A stretch of DNA of 64,000 bases from DASWOJ01 sp964250755 (lineage in GTDB: Bacteria; Pseudomonadota; Alphaproteobacteria; Acetobacterales; Acetobacteraceae), in NCBI GenBank assembly GCA_964250755.1, contig CAXUHB010000017.1, positions 10,319-74,318 on the forward strand. The letters are read 5' to 3'. Positions 34,391 to 42,636 of this stretch are shown here, piece by piece (position 1 is the stretch's first letter; every line of letters begins with the position of its first letter). Below the pieces are notes generated by a model that worked only from the letters and a program-made list of their open reading frames with translations, was not told the DNA's origin and made no database searches. The position numbers were made by a program, and so were the translations under genes.

Positions 34391-35761
34391 TCAGGGCCAG
34401 CGTAGCGCGGCAGTCCCCAGGGCGCCCGCAGGCCGGTCCCAGCGCATCGGCGCACCCTCGACTGCGCATGGCGGCTTGAGGCGGAGGGCAGGCCCCCAAT
34501 CCGTAGCCTCCGTCGCCGGGGCGTAATCACCGGGGGATGCCAGGGCGAGCGGATGCTGGCCGCCCGGCGGCATGGACGCCAGCAAGGCGGCAGTGCGGGC
34601 CAGGGATGTGCAGGCGGCGCAGCTGCGTCCACCGGCCAGCCGTCCTGTCAAGCCGCGCACGGCGGCAGCAGCCATCAAGTAGCCGGCGGCATGGTCCAGG
34701 GCCTGCACGGGCAAGGGCGCGGGGCGGTCCGCGCCTGCCGCGCTCATCCCGGCGCTGGCGACGCCTGTGCTCATCTGCACCAAGCTGTCGAAGCCGCGGC
34801 GGCCCCGCCAGGGGCCGGACCAGCCGTAGGCGTTCAGCGACACCTCGACCAAGCCGGGACGCAGGCCCTGCCGGGCGCCGGCGTTGCCAACCAGATGGTC
34901 CAGCGCGCCGGGGCGGTAGCCGTGGACCAGCACGTCGGCGGAACGCAGGAGGTCCCGCCAGGTGTGCAGGCCATCCGGGCGCCGCAGGTCCAGGCGGGCG
35001 CAATGCTTGCCAAGGGTGACGCCGGGGAGGATGGCAGGCTCGTCCCAGTCCGGCGGATCCAGGCGCAGCACGTCGGCACCGAATCCGGCCAGGAAGCGCG
35101 TCGCCACCGGCCCCGCCAGCACGCGGGTCATGTCCAGCACGCGGATGCCGTGCAGGGGACGATGGGCCGGAACCGGCCACTCCGGGGCCGGGCCAATGCC
35201 GGCGTGGTCCCGGTGCAGCAAAGGCTCGGCCTGCACGGCGCGGCCTTGCGGGTGCGCGGCCCAGGCGGACGGGGTCCGCATCGCGGCGGCGCAGCCACCC
35301 ACCTGGACGACGGCCGCCTCCAGCGCATCGGCCTCCCAGGCGCGGACGGCTTGGGCAACCGCGGCCCGGTCCTCGGCAACGCCGAGCACCCGCAGCGCCG
35401 CCGCGCGGTGGTGCGGGGCGTTGGTGTGCAGCCTGATCCAGCCGTCCCCCGCCCGGTAATCCCCGGCAACAGGGTCCCAGGCCGGCGGCAGCGTCCAGCC
35501 CAGGGGATGCAGAGAGTTGCCGAACCAGAGCGAGGCAAGCCGGCGGTCCACCGTGACGGCGGGGGCCGCGCCGTGGCGCGCATGGACCAGCTCGGCAACG
35601 GCCAGGGCCGCGGCGCCCACGGACGCAGCGGCCAGCTCGGTGACGGGGAAGATGGACGGGAGGCTGCCGACGCCGGTTTCCATGGCGGCGGCGGGCCAGC
35701 CGGGAGCGCCGCCGAGGGCTGACCAAAGCTGTGCAAGTGTTGCCTGGGCGGTGCTGGTCAT
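34391..35761 (-). CDS. CaiB/BaiF-family (type III) CoA-transferase
   Basis: 456 residues from ATG 35761. The family core is in the second half: GIRVLDMTRVLAGPVATRFL, GADVLRLDPPDWDEPA, GKHCARLDLRRPDGL, DVLVHGYRPGALDHL and LVEVSLNAYGWSGPWRGRRG with the expected order. The catalytic Asp found after a GNP motif is in the less conserved middle and cannot be assigned with confidence. The first 200 residues are a divergent second copy of the fold or a partner domain. Moves CoA between acyl-CoA and a carboxylic acid; substrate unknown. Confidence 0.87.
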   Translation of the reverse strand: MTSTAQATLAQLWSALGGAPGWPAAAMETGVGSLPSIFPVTELAAASVGAAALAVAELVHARHGAAPAVTVDRRLASLWFGNSLHPLGWTLPPAWDPVAGDYRAGDGWIRLHTNAPHHRAAALRVLGVAEDRAAVAQAVRAWEADALEAAVVQVGGCAAAMRTPSAWAAHPQGRAVQAEPLLHRDHAGIGPAPEWPVPAHRPLHGIRVLDMTRVLAGPVATRFLAGFGADVLRLDPPDWDEPAILPGVTLGKHCARLDLRRPDGLHTWRDLLRSADVLVHGYRPGALDHLVGNAGARQGLRPGLVEVSLNAYGWSGPWRGRRGFDSLVQMSTGVASAGMSAAGADRPAPLPVQALDHAAGYLMAAAAVRGLTGRLAGGRSCAACTSLARTAALLASMPPGGQHPLALASPGDYAPATEATDWGPALRLKPPCAVEGAPMRWDRPAGALGTAALRWP

Positions 35762-35841
35762 GCTGCCTGCTTCGCGGCTCCGGGCGCCCCTGTCCAGCGC
35801 CGGGCTTCTGCGATGCCCGCCCGGACTGCCGCTGCAGCGCC

Positions 35842-36768
35842 CTAGCCGGACAGGGCGGGTGCAGCGTCCGGCAGCGCGGCCGGGTGCGTCAGCTCCTGCA
35901 GGATGGCCGGAGCGTGGCGGATGGCGAGGGAGTAGTGGCCCTCGTTGGGGATGATGCGGAGGGACATGCCGGGAATGGCTTCCAGCGGAGACAAGGCGTG
36001 CAGGGGAATCAGGGGGTCGTCGGCGCCGTACCAGACCGTGACGGGCACGCGTATGTCGCCGAAGGGCACGCCCCAGTCCCGGGCGTAGATCTCGGCGTCG
36101 GACAGGGCGCCCTGGACGCTGCGGCCGATGCCCTCCCGCCAAGCACGGCCCAGGCCGGCCAGCAGGGCGGGCGTCAGGCAGGCGCGGTCTGCCGGGGGCA
36201 GGCTGCTGCCGACCAGCGTGCGGGGCGTGACGATGCGCCGCCGCAGCAACGGGCGCAGCACGCTGAAGAGGCGGTGCGCCAGGACGGGGTGGCGCCCCAG
36301 GCGGAACAGCATGCCGATTCCCGGCGCGCGGGGATGCACGCCATGCGGCGGCGGCACCGGGCACACCATCGCCACGCCCAGCACGCGGTCGGGCAGCGCC
36401 AGGGCGCAGGCGGCGGCATAGGGTCCGCCGCCGGACAGCCCGACCACGTGGAACCGGGCGAGACCCAGTCGGTCGGCGACCGCGGTCACGTCCGCCGGCC
36501 AGTCCGCCAGGGTGCGCCCGCGCTGCGGCGCACTGCGGCCGTATCCCGGGCGGTCCAACGCCAGCAGCCGCACGGGCAGGTCCGGGATCAGCCCGGCCTC
36601 CAGCCGGGAGGCAGGCCAGCCGTGAAAGTAGAAGACGGGCGGGCCGGCGGGGTCGCCATATTCCTCGACCGCGATCAGCCGGCCATCGGGCAGGCGCACC
36701 GTCAGCGAGGGCGCCGCCGCCGGGCGCAGCCGGGTGCGGCTGGCAAGGCGCTTGAGGCCCCGGGACAC
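35842..36768 (-). CDS. Alpha/beta hydrolase
   Basis: Up to 308 residues from GTG 36768; the open frame upstream of that runs through the rpmB terminator and is rejected. Fold motifs: VFYFHGWPASRLEAGL (oxyanion region), LLALDRPGYGRSAPQ, the nucleophile elbow VVGLSGGGPYAAACALAL (Ser), VWYGADDPLIPLHAL (Asp) and NEGHYSLAIRH (His). A catalytic triad is thus complete. Esterase or epoxide-hydrolase-like; substrate unknown. The start lacks a clear ribosome binding site, so a later initiator is possible. Confidence 0.85.
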   Translation of the reverse strand: MSRGLKRLASRTRLRPAAAPSLTVRLPDGRLIAVEEYGDPAGPPVFYFHGWPASRLEAGLIPDLPVRLLALDRPGYGRSAPQRGRTLADWPADVTAVADRLGLARFHVVGLSGGGPYAAACALALPDRVLGVAMVCPVPPPHGVHPRAPGIGMLFRLGRHPVLAHRLFSVLRPLLRRRIVTPRTLVGSSLPPADRACLTPALLAGLGRAWREGIGRSVQGALSDAEIYARDWGVPFGDIRVPVTVWYGADDPLIPLHALSPLEAIPGMSLRIIPNEGHYSLAIRHAPAILQELTHPAALPDAAPALSG

Positions 36769-36773
36769 CCGCA

Positions 36774-36802
36774 AAGAAAAAGGCCCGCCGAGGCGGGCCT
36801 TT
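36774..36802 (-). terminator. Rho-independent terminator of rpmB
   Basis: On the - strand AAAGGCCCGC-CTCG-GCGGGCCTTT is a perfect 10-bp stem with a 4-base loop, followed by TTTTTCTTT. It begins 18 bases after the rpmB stop. Confidence 0.9.
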
Positions 36803-36820
36803 ACGGGAGCGTGCGCCGCC

Positions 36821-37129
36821 TCAAGCGGCAGGCTGCGCGGCGGCACGCTTGACCTGGCAGCGGAGCAGGCGGCGCTTCAGCACCTGCGCCTCCTCCGGCA
36901 GGTTGCGGTTGGGCGTGCCGAGCAGGAAGGAGTCGAGGCCGCCGTTGTGCTCGATGGTGCGGATGGCGTGGGTGGTCAGGCGCACGCGGATCGTAGTGCC
37001 CAGGATGTCCGACAGCATGGAGGTGTGCTGCATGTTGGGCAGGAAGCGGCGGCGGCTCTTGTTGTTGGCGTGGCTGACGTTGTTGCCAGACTGGACGCCC
37101 TTGCCGGTGAACTGGCAGCGACGGGACAT
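36821..37129 (-). CDS. rpmB: 50S ribosomal protein L28
   Basis: 102 residues starting MSRRCQFTGKGVQSGNNVSH, then ANNKSRRRFLPNMQHTSMLS and IRVRLTTHAIRTIEHNGGLD, typical of the longer alphaproteobacterial L28. Binds 23S rRNA. Monocistronic: own promoter candidate upstream (37187-37215) and a strong terminator downstream. Confidence 0.97.
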   Translation of the reverse strand: MSRRCQFTGKGVQSGNNVSHANNKSRRRFLPNMQHTSMLSDILGTTIRVRLTTHAIRTIEHNGGLDSFLLGTPNRNLPEEAQVLKRRLLRCQVKRAAAQPAA

Positions 37130-37186
37130 GGTGCGATCCTAATTTAAAGCGCCGCCCTGAAGCTGGCTCCGGCGGTCAAGGCGGGG

Positions 37187-37215
37187 GTTATGCCGGGGCA
37201 TGTAGAGGAGGTCAA
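37187..37215 (-). promoter_or_regulatory. Candidate sigma70-type promoter of rpmB
   Basis: On the - strand TTGACC, 17-base spacer, CATAAC, about 60 bases upstream of the rpmB start. Good -35 match and optimal spacing; -10 is moderate. Confidence 0.45.
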
Positions 37216-37302
37216 GATGGCGCCAGCGTCTGGCCGGGACGGACCCGGGCTGTCCCGTCCCGGCCAGCCTGAAGGATACCGTCGGATTCGCGGCATCCCG
37301 CA

Positions 37303-37331
37303 TTGACCGGTCGCCGTTGCGTTACCTTATC
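37303..37331 (+). promoter_or_regulatory. Candidate promoter of the HAD-like gene
   Basis: TTGACC (37303-37308), 17-base spacer, CTTATC (37326-37331), about 140 bases before the ATG at 37469. The stretch 37130-37468 between divergent genes holds this and the rpmB promoter candidate and nothing else recognised. Confidence 0.35.
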
Positions 37332-37468
37332 GAAATGCACGGCTGGCCGCTGGGCCGTGAGAGGACCGGTCTGGCAGGACTAAGACTTGCAGGACTCGCA
37401 GTATTTGATCCGGGTGGCGAAGTTTGCTAATCGAGAGTTAACAGCTTGTGTCTAAGGAGACCGCTGGT

Positions 37469-38050
37469 ATGGCTCATCATCTCGCCTCCAAGCACGCGCC
37501 CAACCCGCCGCCCCGTCTGTCTCATGCTGCTGGACGCCACGGCTCGGCTGGCCTGGCGGATTTGCGCGCCCGGGCGTTCCAACGCCTGGCCAGCCACATG
37601 GACATCGGCTGGGACCTGGACGGCACGCTCATCAACCATCAGGCCGCCCCTGCCCTGCAGCGCTTCATCATGGCCACGCCGCACATCCGGCACGTGCTCG
37701 TCACCTTCCGCACGAAGCGGCAAGGCGCGCCGTGGGGGCTGCTGGCCGGCTACGCCAGCGGCATCGGCGCGGCCCACTTCGACCGCGTGCTGCACCTGCC
37801 GGAGGAGTTGTGCGCCGGCCTGTCCGAGGACACGGCGGCCCGGCGCGGCGGACGCTGGCCTTCGCTGCCGCCGTTGCCGCTGCCTTGGCGGCGCGCGGCG
37901 GACGCGGTCCACCGCACCTGGAAAGGCCACATCTGCCGGCAGGAGGGCATTACCGCCCTTGTGGACGACCTGACCAGCCTGGTGGCGGAGGGCTGCCGGC
38001 GACACGGAGTGGAGCTGTTCCACCCCTCGGACTTCCTGGCGGGCGCCTGA
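37469..38050 (+). CDS. HAD-like hypothetical protein
   Basis: 193 residues from ATG 37469, which follows TAAGGAG at suitable spacing; a GTG at 37448 upstream lies before that site. MDIGWDLDGTLINHQ has the DxDGT motif of HAD hydrolases, and HVLVTFRTKRQG supplies a plausible second motif (Thr). The rest (LPEELCAGLSEDTAARRGGR, VHRTWKGHICRQEGITALVD, ELFHPSDFL) has a lysine and acidic residues in suitable order. Probably a small phosphatase-like protein; substrate unknown. Convergent with the ABC importer operon. Confidence 0.7.
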   Translation: MAHHLASKHAPNPPPRLSHAAGRHGSAGLADLRARAFQRLASHMDIGWDLDGTLINHQAAPALQRFIMATPHIRHVLVTFRTKRQGAPWGLLAGYASGIGAAHFDRVLHLPEELCAGLSEDTAARRGGRWPSLPPLPLPWRRAADAVHRTWKGHICRQEGITALVDDLTSLVAEGCRRHGVELFHPSDFLAGA

Positions 38051-38100
38051 CGGCCAGCAGGCCGGGTCGTCCATGCCTGCTGCCCCGGGCCGCCCAGCCT

Positions 38101-39360
38101 CTATCCCCGCGGCAGCAGCTTCTGCACCTCTGCCGTCACGTCCGCCAGAACTTGGTCGGGCGTTGCCTTCTGCTCGACGATGCGGGCCAGGTTGTCCACG
38201 ATGGCCGTCGTGATGCGGACGCCGTTGCTGCCGGGGAAGGCGTACCAGGGCTGCATGAGCGGGATCTGCTCCATCGCCGGGCGGAACAGCGGATTCTCCC
38301 GGTAGAACGCGCCGAGGTAGCGGTCGTCGTTGAGCGTCAGCGTGTTGCTGGGCACGTAGCCGGTGCCGCGCACCATGATCGTCTGGCCCACCGGCCCCGC
38401 CGCGAACTGCATGAAGCGCCAGGCTGCCGCCTGCCGCGCCGGGTCCTTCGTCAGCATGACCACGGCGTTGCCGCCGGTTGGCAGCTTGCCGCCGGACGTA
38501 ATGACCGGCATCCGCGCGGTCCGCAGTTCCACCCCCGGGCCGATGCTGCGCTGGAACTGGCCGATGTAGGCCGTGGTGCCCATGATCATGCCGAGCTTGC
38601 CAGCGTAGAACGCCTGGAACGCCGCATCCGTGGTCAGCGGCGGCATCTTGCCCTCCTTGACCATGCGGTCCAGCAGCTTGAGCGCCTGCAGGCCCTCCTG
38701 CCCGAAGGCGACGGTCTTCTCGTCGTCGGACAGCATCTTGCCGCCGTAGCCATAGAGCAGGGCGCTGAACATCCAGTCGTCGCCGGGCCAGCGGTAGAAC
38801 ATGCCGCTGATCCCGTCGCCCAGGGCCGCGATGGCGGCGGACAGCTTGATGACGCCGTCCCAATCCTTCGGCATGTTCTCGGGATCGCCGCCGGTCCGAC
38901 GGACCAGGGCGGCGTTGTAATACATCACCGGGTTGCTGGCGCTGAACGTCAGCCCGACCTGCTTGCCGCCGACCTGCGCCAGCTCCAGGATGCTCCGGCT
39001 CCATCCCAGCGCCGCCGGGTCGCCCGCCTTGTCCAGGAAGGGCTTGAGGTCCACGACGATGTTCCTCTCCGCCAGGAAGCGCAGACGGTTCAGGCCCTGG
39101 AAGCTCACGTCCGGCAGCCCGCCCGCCGCGGCCTGGCGGATCACTTGCTGCAAGGCATCCTCGTAGGTCGGGCTGGGTGCGGGGAAGCGGACCGTCACAT
39201 CGGGGTTGGCGCGCGTGAACTCGGCAGCCACCTGGTCCATCACGTCCTTGAAGAAGGCCGGCATGGGGTAGTGGACGATCAGCTCCGTGGCGCCCTGGGC
39301 GGCGGCGGGGCGGATGAACGGCAGGGCGAGCGGGGCGGCAAGCAGGGTGCGGCGGAGCAT
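38101..39360 (-). CDS. ABC importer substrate-binding protein, family 1 (UgpB-like)
   Basis: 419 residues, ATG 39360 with AAAGGA upstream. Signal peptide MLRRTLLAAPLALPFIRPAA. Typical family 1 binding-protein blocks: VAAEFTRANPDVTVRFPAPS, LPDVSFQGLNRLRFLAERNI, VGLTFSASNPVMYYNAALVR, TDAAFQAFYAGKLGMIMGTT. Ligands of this group are sugars or glycerol 3-phosphate/glycerophosphodiesters. Last gene of the operon phosphoesterase - ATPase - permease - permease - binding protein, which favours a phosphorylated or phosphodiester ligand, by inference. Confidence 0.9.
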   Translation of the reverse strand: MLRRTLLAAPLALPFIRPAAAQGATELIVHYPMPAFFKDVMDQVAAEFTRANPDVTVRFPAPSPTYEDALQQVIRQAAAGGLPDVSFQGLNRLRFLAERNIVVDLKPFLDKAGDPAALGWSRSILELAQVGGKQVGLTFSASNPVMYYNAALVRRTGGDPENMPKDWDGVIKLSAAIAALGDGISGMFYRWPGDDWMFSALLYGYGGKMLSDDEKTVAFGQEGLQALKLLDRMVKEGKMPPLTTDAAFQAFYAGKLGMIMGTTAYIGQFQRSIGPGVELRTARMPVITSGGKLPTGGNAVVMLTKDPARQAAAWRFMQFAAGPVGQTIMVRGTGYVPSNTLTLNDDRYLGAFYRENPLFRPAMEQIPLMQPWYAFPGSNGVRITTAIVDNLARIVEQKATPDQVLADVTAEVQKLLPRG

Positions 39361-39389
39361 GGTGGTGTCCTTTGCGTGGTGGTTGGGGG

Positions 39390-40223
39390 TCAGCCCTTCA
39401 GCCCGGCGGTCGCGACGCCCTGGATGAACCGGCGCTGAGCCAGCAGAAACGCCGCGACCATCGGGGCCGTGGTGATGACGCAGGCGGCCATGAGGGCGCC
39501 GGTGTCGTTGCCGCCCTCCTCCGCCCGGAAGAACAGGACGCCCAGCGCCGGGGTCGCCATCGTCTGCGTCTGCACGACGATCAGCGGCCAGAACAGGTCG
39601 TTCCAGTGCGCGACGATGCTGAAGGTGGCGAAAGCCGTGGCGGTCGGCCAGGCGTTGGGCAGGATGACCCGCCAAACGATGCCCAGCTCCCCCATGCCGT
39701 CCAGCCTGGCCGCCTGGATCAGCTCATCCGGCATGGCCTTGAACGCCTGGCGGAACATGAAGATGGCGAACACCGACACCGCGAAGGGCGCCGTCAGCGC
39801 GGCGTAGCTGTCCAGCAGGCCCAGCTTGGCGAAGACGACATACAGCGGCAGCGCCGGCACATGGGCGGGGATCAGCAGGCCAAGCATGACGAGCGCGAAC
39901 ACCATTTCACGCCCGCGCCAGCGCAGCTTGGCCAACGCGTAGGCGCAGGGGACAGCGAACAGCAGCTGCAGCACGAGCAGCACCCCACAGACCAGCGCAC
40001 CATTGAGCAGGAAGCGCAGCAGCGGCACCGCCGTCAGCGCCTTGCGGTAGTTCTCCCACCCATAGAAGCGCTGCGGCCAGAGCGTAAGCGAGGACTGGAA
40101 GATCTCGCCGCCGGGTTTGACGGAGGCGGAAAGCATGAAGATGTAGGGCGACAGGATGATCAGCGCGGCCAGCGTCAGCAGCGCCAGGCGGGGCAGGTCG
40201 TGCAAGAGGGGGCGGGGGGTCAT
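39390..40223 (-). CDS. ABC importer permease (UgpE/MalG-like)
   Basis: 277 residues from ATG 40223; the longer frame reads through a repeat arm and is rejected. Six membrane segments; the EAA loop that contacts the ATPase is QAARLDGMGELGIVWRVILP. IILSPYIFMLSASVKPGGEI at the N-terminus and VFAIFMFRQAFKAMPDELI are typical of the MalG/UgpE group. Separated from the second permease gene by a REPIN-like element, from the binding protein by 29 bases. Confidence 0.93.
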   Translation of the reverse strand: MTPRPLLHDLPRLALLTLAALIILSPYIFMLSASVKPGGEIFQSSLTLWPQRFYGWENYRKALTAVPLLRFLLNGALVCGVLLVLQLLFAVPCAYALAKLRWRGREMVFALVMLGLLIPAHVPALPLYVVFAKLGLLDSYAALTAPFAVSVFAIFMFRQAFKAMPDELIQAARLDGMGELGIVWRVILPNAWPTATAFATFSIVAHWNDLFWPLIVVQTQTMATPALGVLFFRAEEGGNDTGALMAACVITTAPMVAAFLLAQRRFIQGVATAGLKG

Positions 40224-40240
40224 GGTGTGACCGCGACGCT

Positions 40241-40389
40241 GCTGCTCCCTCTCCCTCCGGGAGAGGGTCGGGGTGAGGGAGGCAGCACGCACGGCGCCTG
40301 GTCACCTTGGAACCACATCCTGCGCTGTCCGAGCGCGCTCTGTGCGGCTTCCCTCACCCCAATCCTCTCCCGGAGGGAGACGGAGCGGG
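40241..40389. repeat. REPIN-like paired element, copy 5
   Basis: Left arm 40241-40283 (CTCCCTCTCCCTCCGGGAG, GGTCGGGGTGAGGGAGGC) and inverted right arm 40346-40389 (CTTCCCTCACCCCAATCCTC, CCGGAGGGAG), spacer about 62 bases. Lies between the two permease genes of the importer operon, so the transcript must cross it. Confidence 0.9.
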
Positions 40390-40422
40390 ACACCGCTCTT
40401 CCGCTGCGAAGAGTGTCACCCC

Positions 40423-41331
40423 TCATCCGTAATGCACCCGCCGCTCCAGCACGCGCGTCTGCAGCAGCACCAGCCCCAGCACCACCCCCAGGAACACCGC
40501 CGTGATGGCCGCCGAGTAGCCGATCCGGAAGAAGGTGAACCCCTCCCGATATATCAGGTGCAGCAACACCTCGCTCGCCTTATTCGGCCCGCCCTGCGTC
40601 AGCGCCGCCACGGTGTCGAACACGCGCAGGCAGCGTATGGCGGTGATCGTCACCACGAACAGCGTCGTCGGCCCCAGCATCGGCCAGGTCACCAGCCAGA
40701 ACCGGTCCCATGCCCGCCCGGCCCCGTCCGTCTCCGCCGCCGCCCGCAGCTCCGCGGGGATCGCCGTCAGCCCGGCCATGAACAGCACGACAACGTAGCC
40801 CAGGTTCTCCCACACCCCGATCAGGCACAGGGAGGTCAGCACCCATTCGGAGCTGCCGAGCCAGTTGATGGGCGCCACGCCCAGCACCCCCAGCAGCCGG
40901 TTCACCGGGCCGATGGTGGGGTGCAGCAGGTATTCCCAGGCCGTCGCCATCGCCACCAGCAGGGACACGACCGGCAGGAAGAACACAGCGCGGAACAGCA
41001 CCCGCCCGCGCGTCCCGCCCTCGATTAGCAACGCCAGGCCCAGGCCCAGCAGCACGGACGCCGGCAGCACCGCGGCGACGTAGATCAGGGTGTTGCGGAG
41101 CGCGCCGCGGAAGCCGGGGTCGCGCAGGAGTTCGGCATAGTTGTCCAGCCCCACCCAGCGCAGCGGCGGCCCACCCAGCTCCAGGTCGGTCAGCGACACC
41201 GCCAGCAACGCCGCAGTTGGGGCCAGCAGCAGCACCCCCAGCCCAAGGACAGCCGGGCCGGCCAGCGCCCAGCCGGGTAGGCTGCCCCATGCGGCACGGC
41301 GCGGCGCTGCGTCGAGGACGAGGTCAGACAT
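40423..41331 (-). CDS. ABC importer permease (UgpA/MalF-like)
   Basis: 302 residues from ATG 41331 (MSDLVLDAAPRRAAWGSLPG); the upstream frame is encoded by repeat DNA. Six membrane segments and the EAA loop RAAAETDGAGRAWDRFWLVT. FDTVAALTQGGPNKASEVLL is the conserved C-terminal block of this permease group. Pairs with the downstream permease to form the channel. Confidence 0.93.
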   Translation of the reverse strand: MSDLVLDAAPRRAAWGSLPGWALAGPAVLGLGVLLLAPTAALLAVSLTDLELGGPPLRWVGLDNYAELLRDPGFRGALRNTLIYVAAVLPASVLLGLGLALLIEGGTRGRVLFRAVFFLPVVSLLVAMATAWEYLLHPTIGPVNRLLGVLGVAPINWLGSSEWVLTSLCLIGVWENLGYVVVLFMAGLTAIPAELRAAAETDGAGRAWDRFWLVTWPMLGPTTLFVVTITAIRCLRVFDTVAALTQGGPNKASEVLLHLIYREGFTFFRIGYSAAITAVFLGVVLGLVLLQTRVLERRVHYG

Positions 41332-41342
41332 GATGGTGCTGT

Positions 41343-41489
41343 CCTTCCCCCTCTCCCTCCGGGAGAGGGTCGGGGTGAGGGAGGCAACGCAGCGCAACGC
41401 CTGCCAACCGTGGGCATGTCTCACGTCGGAAAGCACCGCGCTTGCGGCCCCCCTCACCCCGGCCCTCTCCCGAAGGGAGAGGGAGAAGG
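41343..41489. repeat. REPIN-like paired element, copy 6
   Basis: Left arm 41343-41384 (CCCTCTCCCTCCGGGAGAGG, GTCGGGGTGAGGGAGGC) and inverted right arm 41446-41489 (CCCCTCACCCCGGCCC, TCTCCCGAAGGGAGAGGGAG), spacer about 61 bases. Lies between the ATPase and first permease gene, 14 bases from the ATPase stop. Confidence 0.9.
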
Positions 41490-41502
41490 AAGCCTCCCAT
41501 CT

Positions 41503-42636
41503 TCACGCGCACGCCATCGCGGCGCGCATCGCCATGCGCGTCCCGTCGGCGCCGAACAGCAGCACCCCAGACCAGTCCGCGTGCAGGCACGCCTGGTCCC
41601 CCGCCTGCACCCGCCCGGCCTCCGCCGCGGCCATGCGGGACACCAGCGCCTCCCCGGACAGGGTGCGGGCGTGGACCAGCACCTCCGCACCCAAGAACTC
41701 CACGTGTTCGACCAGCACGGGCAACCCAGCGGCTGCCAGCCGCAGCATCTCCGCCCGCAGACCCAGCACCACCGGCGTGCCCGGCGGCGCGGCGGCGTGA
41801 ACTGGCAGCGTCGCTCCTGCCAGCGCCACGCCATCCGGCGCCGCCACCGCAGCCAGCGTGTTGATTCGCGGGCTGCCCAGGAACGCCGCCACGCGGAGGT
41901 CGCAGGGATCGTCATACAGCGCCCGCGGCGGCCCGATCTGCACGATGCGTCCGTCCAGCATCAGCGCGACGCGGTCGGACATCGTCATCGCCTCGACCTG
42001 GTCGTGCGTCACATACACCGTGGTCACGCCGGCCTGGCGGTGCAGCTCCACGATCTCCTTGCGGGTCTGGGCGCGCAGCTCGGCGTCCAGGTTGCTCAGC
42101 GGCTCGTCCATCAGGAAGGCCGCGGGACGGCGCACCAGGGCGCGGCCCAGCGCCACGCGCTGCCGCTGGCCGCCGGACAGTTGCGCCGGCCGCCGGTCCA
42201 GCAGGTGGCCGATCCGCAGCAGGTCCGCCGCCGCGCGCACATCCGCCAGGATGCTCCGCCGCCGCGCGCCCTGCCCCGGCACCAGCCGGCCCAGCAGCGG
42301 CATCCGCTCCAGCGCGCTCAGCCGGCGCATCGCCAGCGGCACCGCCATGTTCTGCGCCACCGTCAGGTGGGGATAGAGCGCATAGTTCTGGAACACCATC
42401 GCCACGTCGCGGTCCGCCGGGCGCAGCCGGGTCACGTCGCGCCCGCCGATGTGAATCTGGCCGGCGTCCGCCGCCTCCAGCCCTGCCAGGATGCGGAGCA
42501 GCGTCGTCTTGCCGCAGCCGGACGGACCCACCAGAGACAGGAACTCGCCCGGCGCCAGCGTGGCCGACACGCCGCGCAGCACGGGCGCGGCGCCGAAGCG
42601 CTTCTGCACGCCCTCGATGCGGATGCCGTCCATCAT
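41503..42636 (-). CDS. ABC importer ATP-binding protein (UgpC/MalK-like)
   Basis: 377 residues. Walker A LVGPSGCGKTTLLRIL, Q-loop MVFQNYALYPHLTVAQN, signature LSGGQRQRVALGRALVRRPA, Walker B FLMDEPLSNLDAELR, switch VTHDQVEAMTMSDRVALM; the C-terminal 120 residues are a TOBE-type regulatory domain. A short loop (LLGRLVPGQGARRRSILADV) enlarges the helical domain compared with MalK. The ATG at 42636 overlaps the stop of the phosphoesterase gene (ATGA). Confidence 0.95.
   Translation of the reverse strand: MMDGIRIEGVQKRFGAAPVLRGVSATLAPGEFLSLVGPSGCGKTTLLRILAGLEAADAGQIHIGGRDVTRLRPADRDVAMVFQNYALYPHLTVAQNMAVPLAMRRLSALERMPLLGRLVPGQGARRRSILADVRAAADLLRIGHLLDRRPAQLSGGQRQRVALGRALVRRPAAFLMDEPLSNLDAELRAQTRKEIVELHRQAGVTTVYVTHDQVEAMTMSDRVALMLDGRIVQIGPPRALYDDPCDLRVAAFLGSPRINTLAAVAAPDGVALAGATLPVHAAAPPGTPVVLGLRAEMLRLAAAGLPVLVEHVEFLGAEVLVHARTLSGEALVSRMAAAEAGRVQAGDQACLHADWSGVLLFGADGTRMAMRAAMACA

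Noticed and set aside
36769..36846. N-terminal extension of the alpha/beta hydrolase
   Set aside because: These codons read through the rpmB terminator hairpin; the extension has no homology to the fold.
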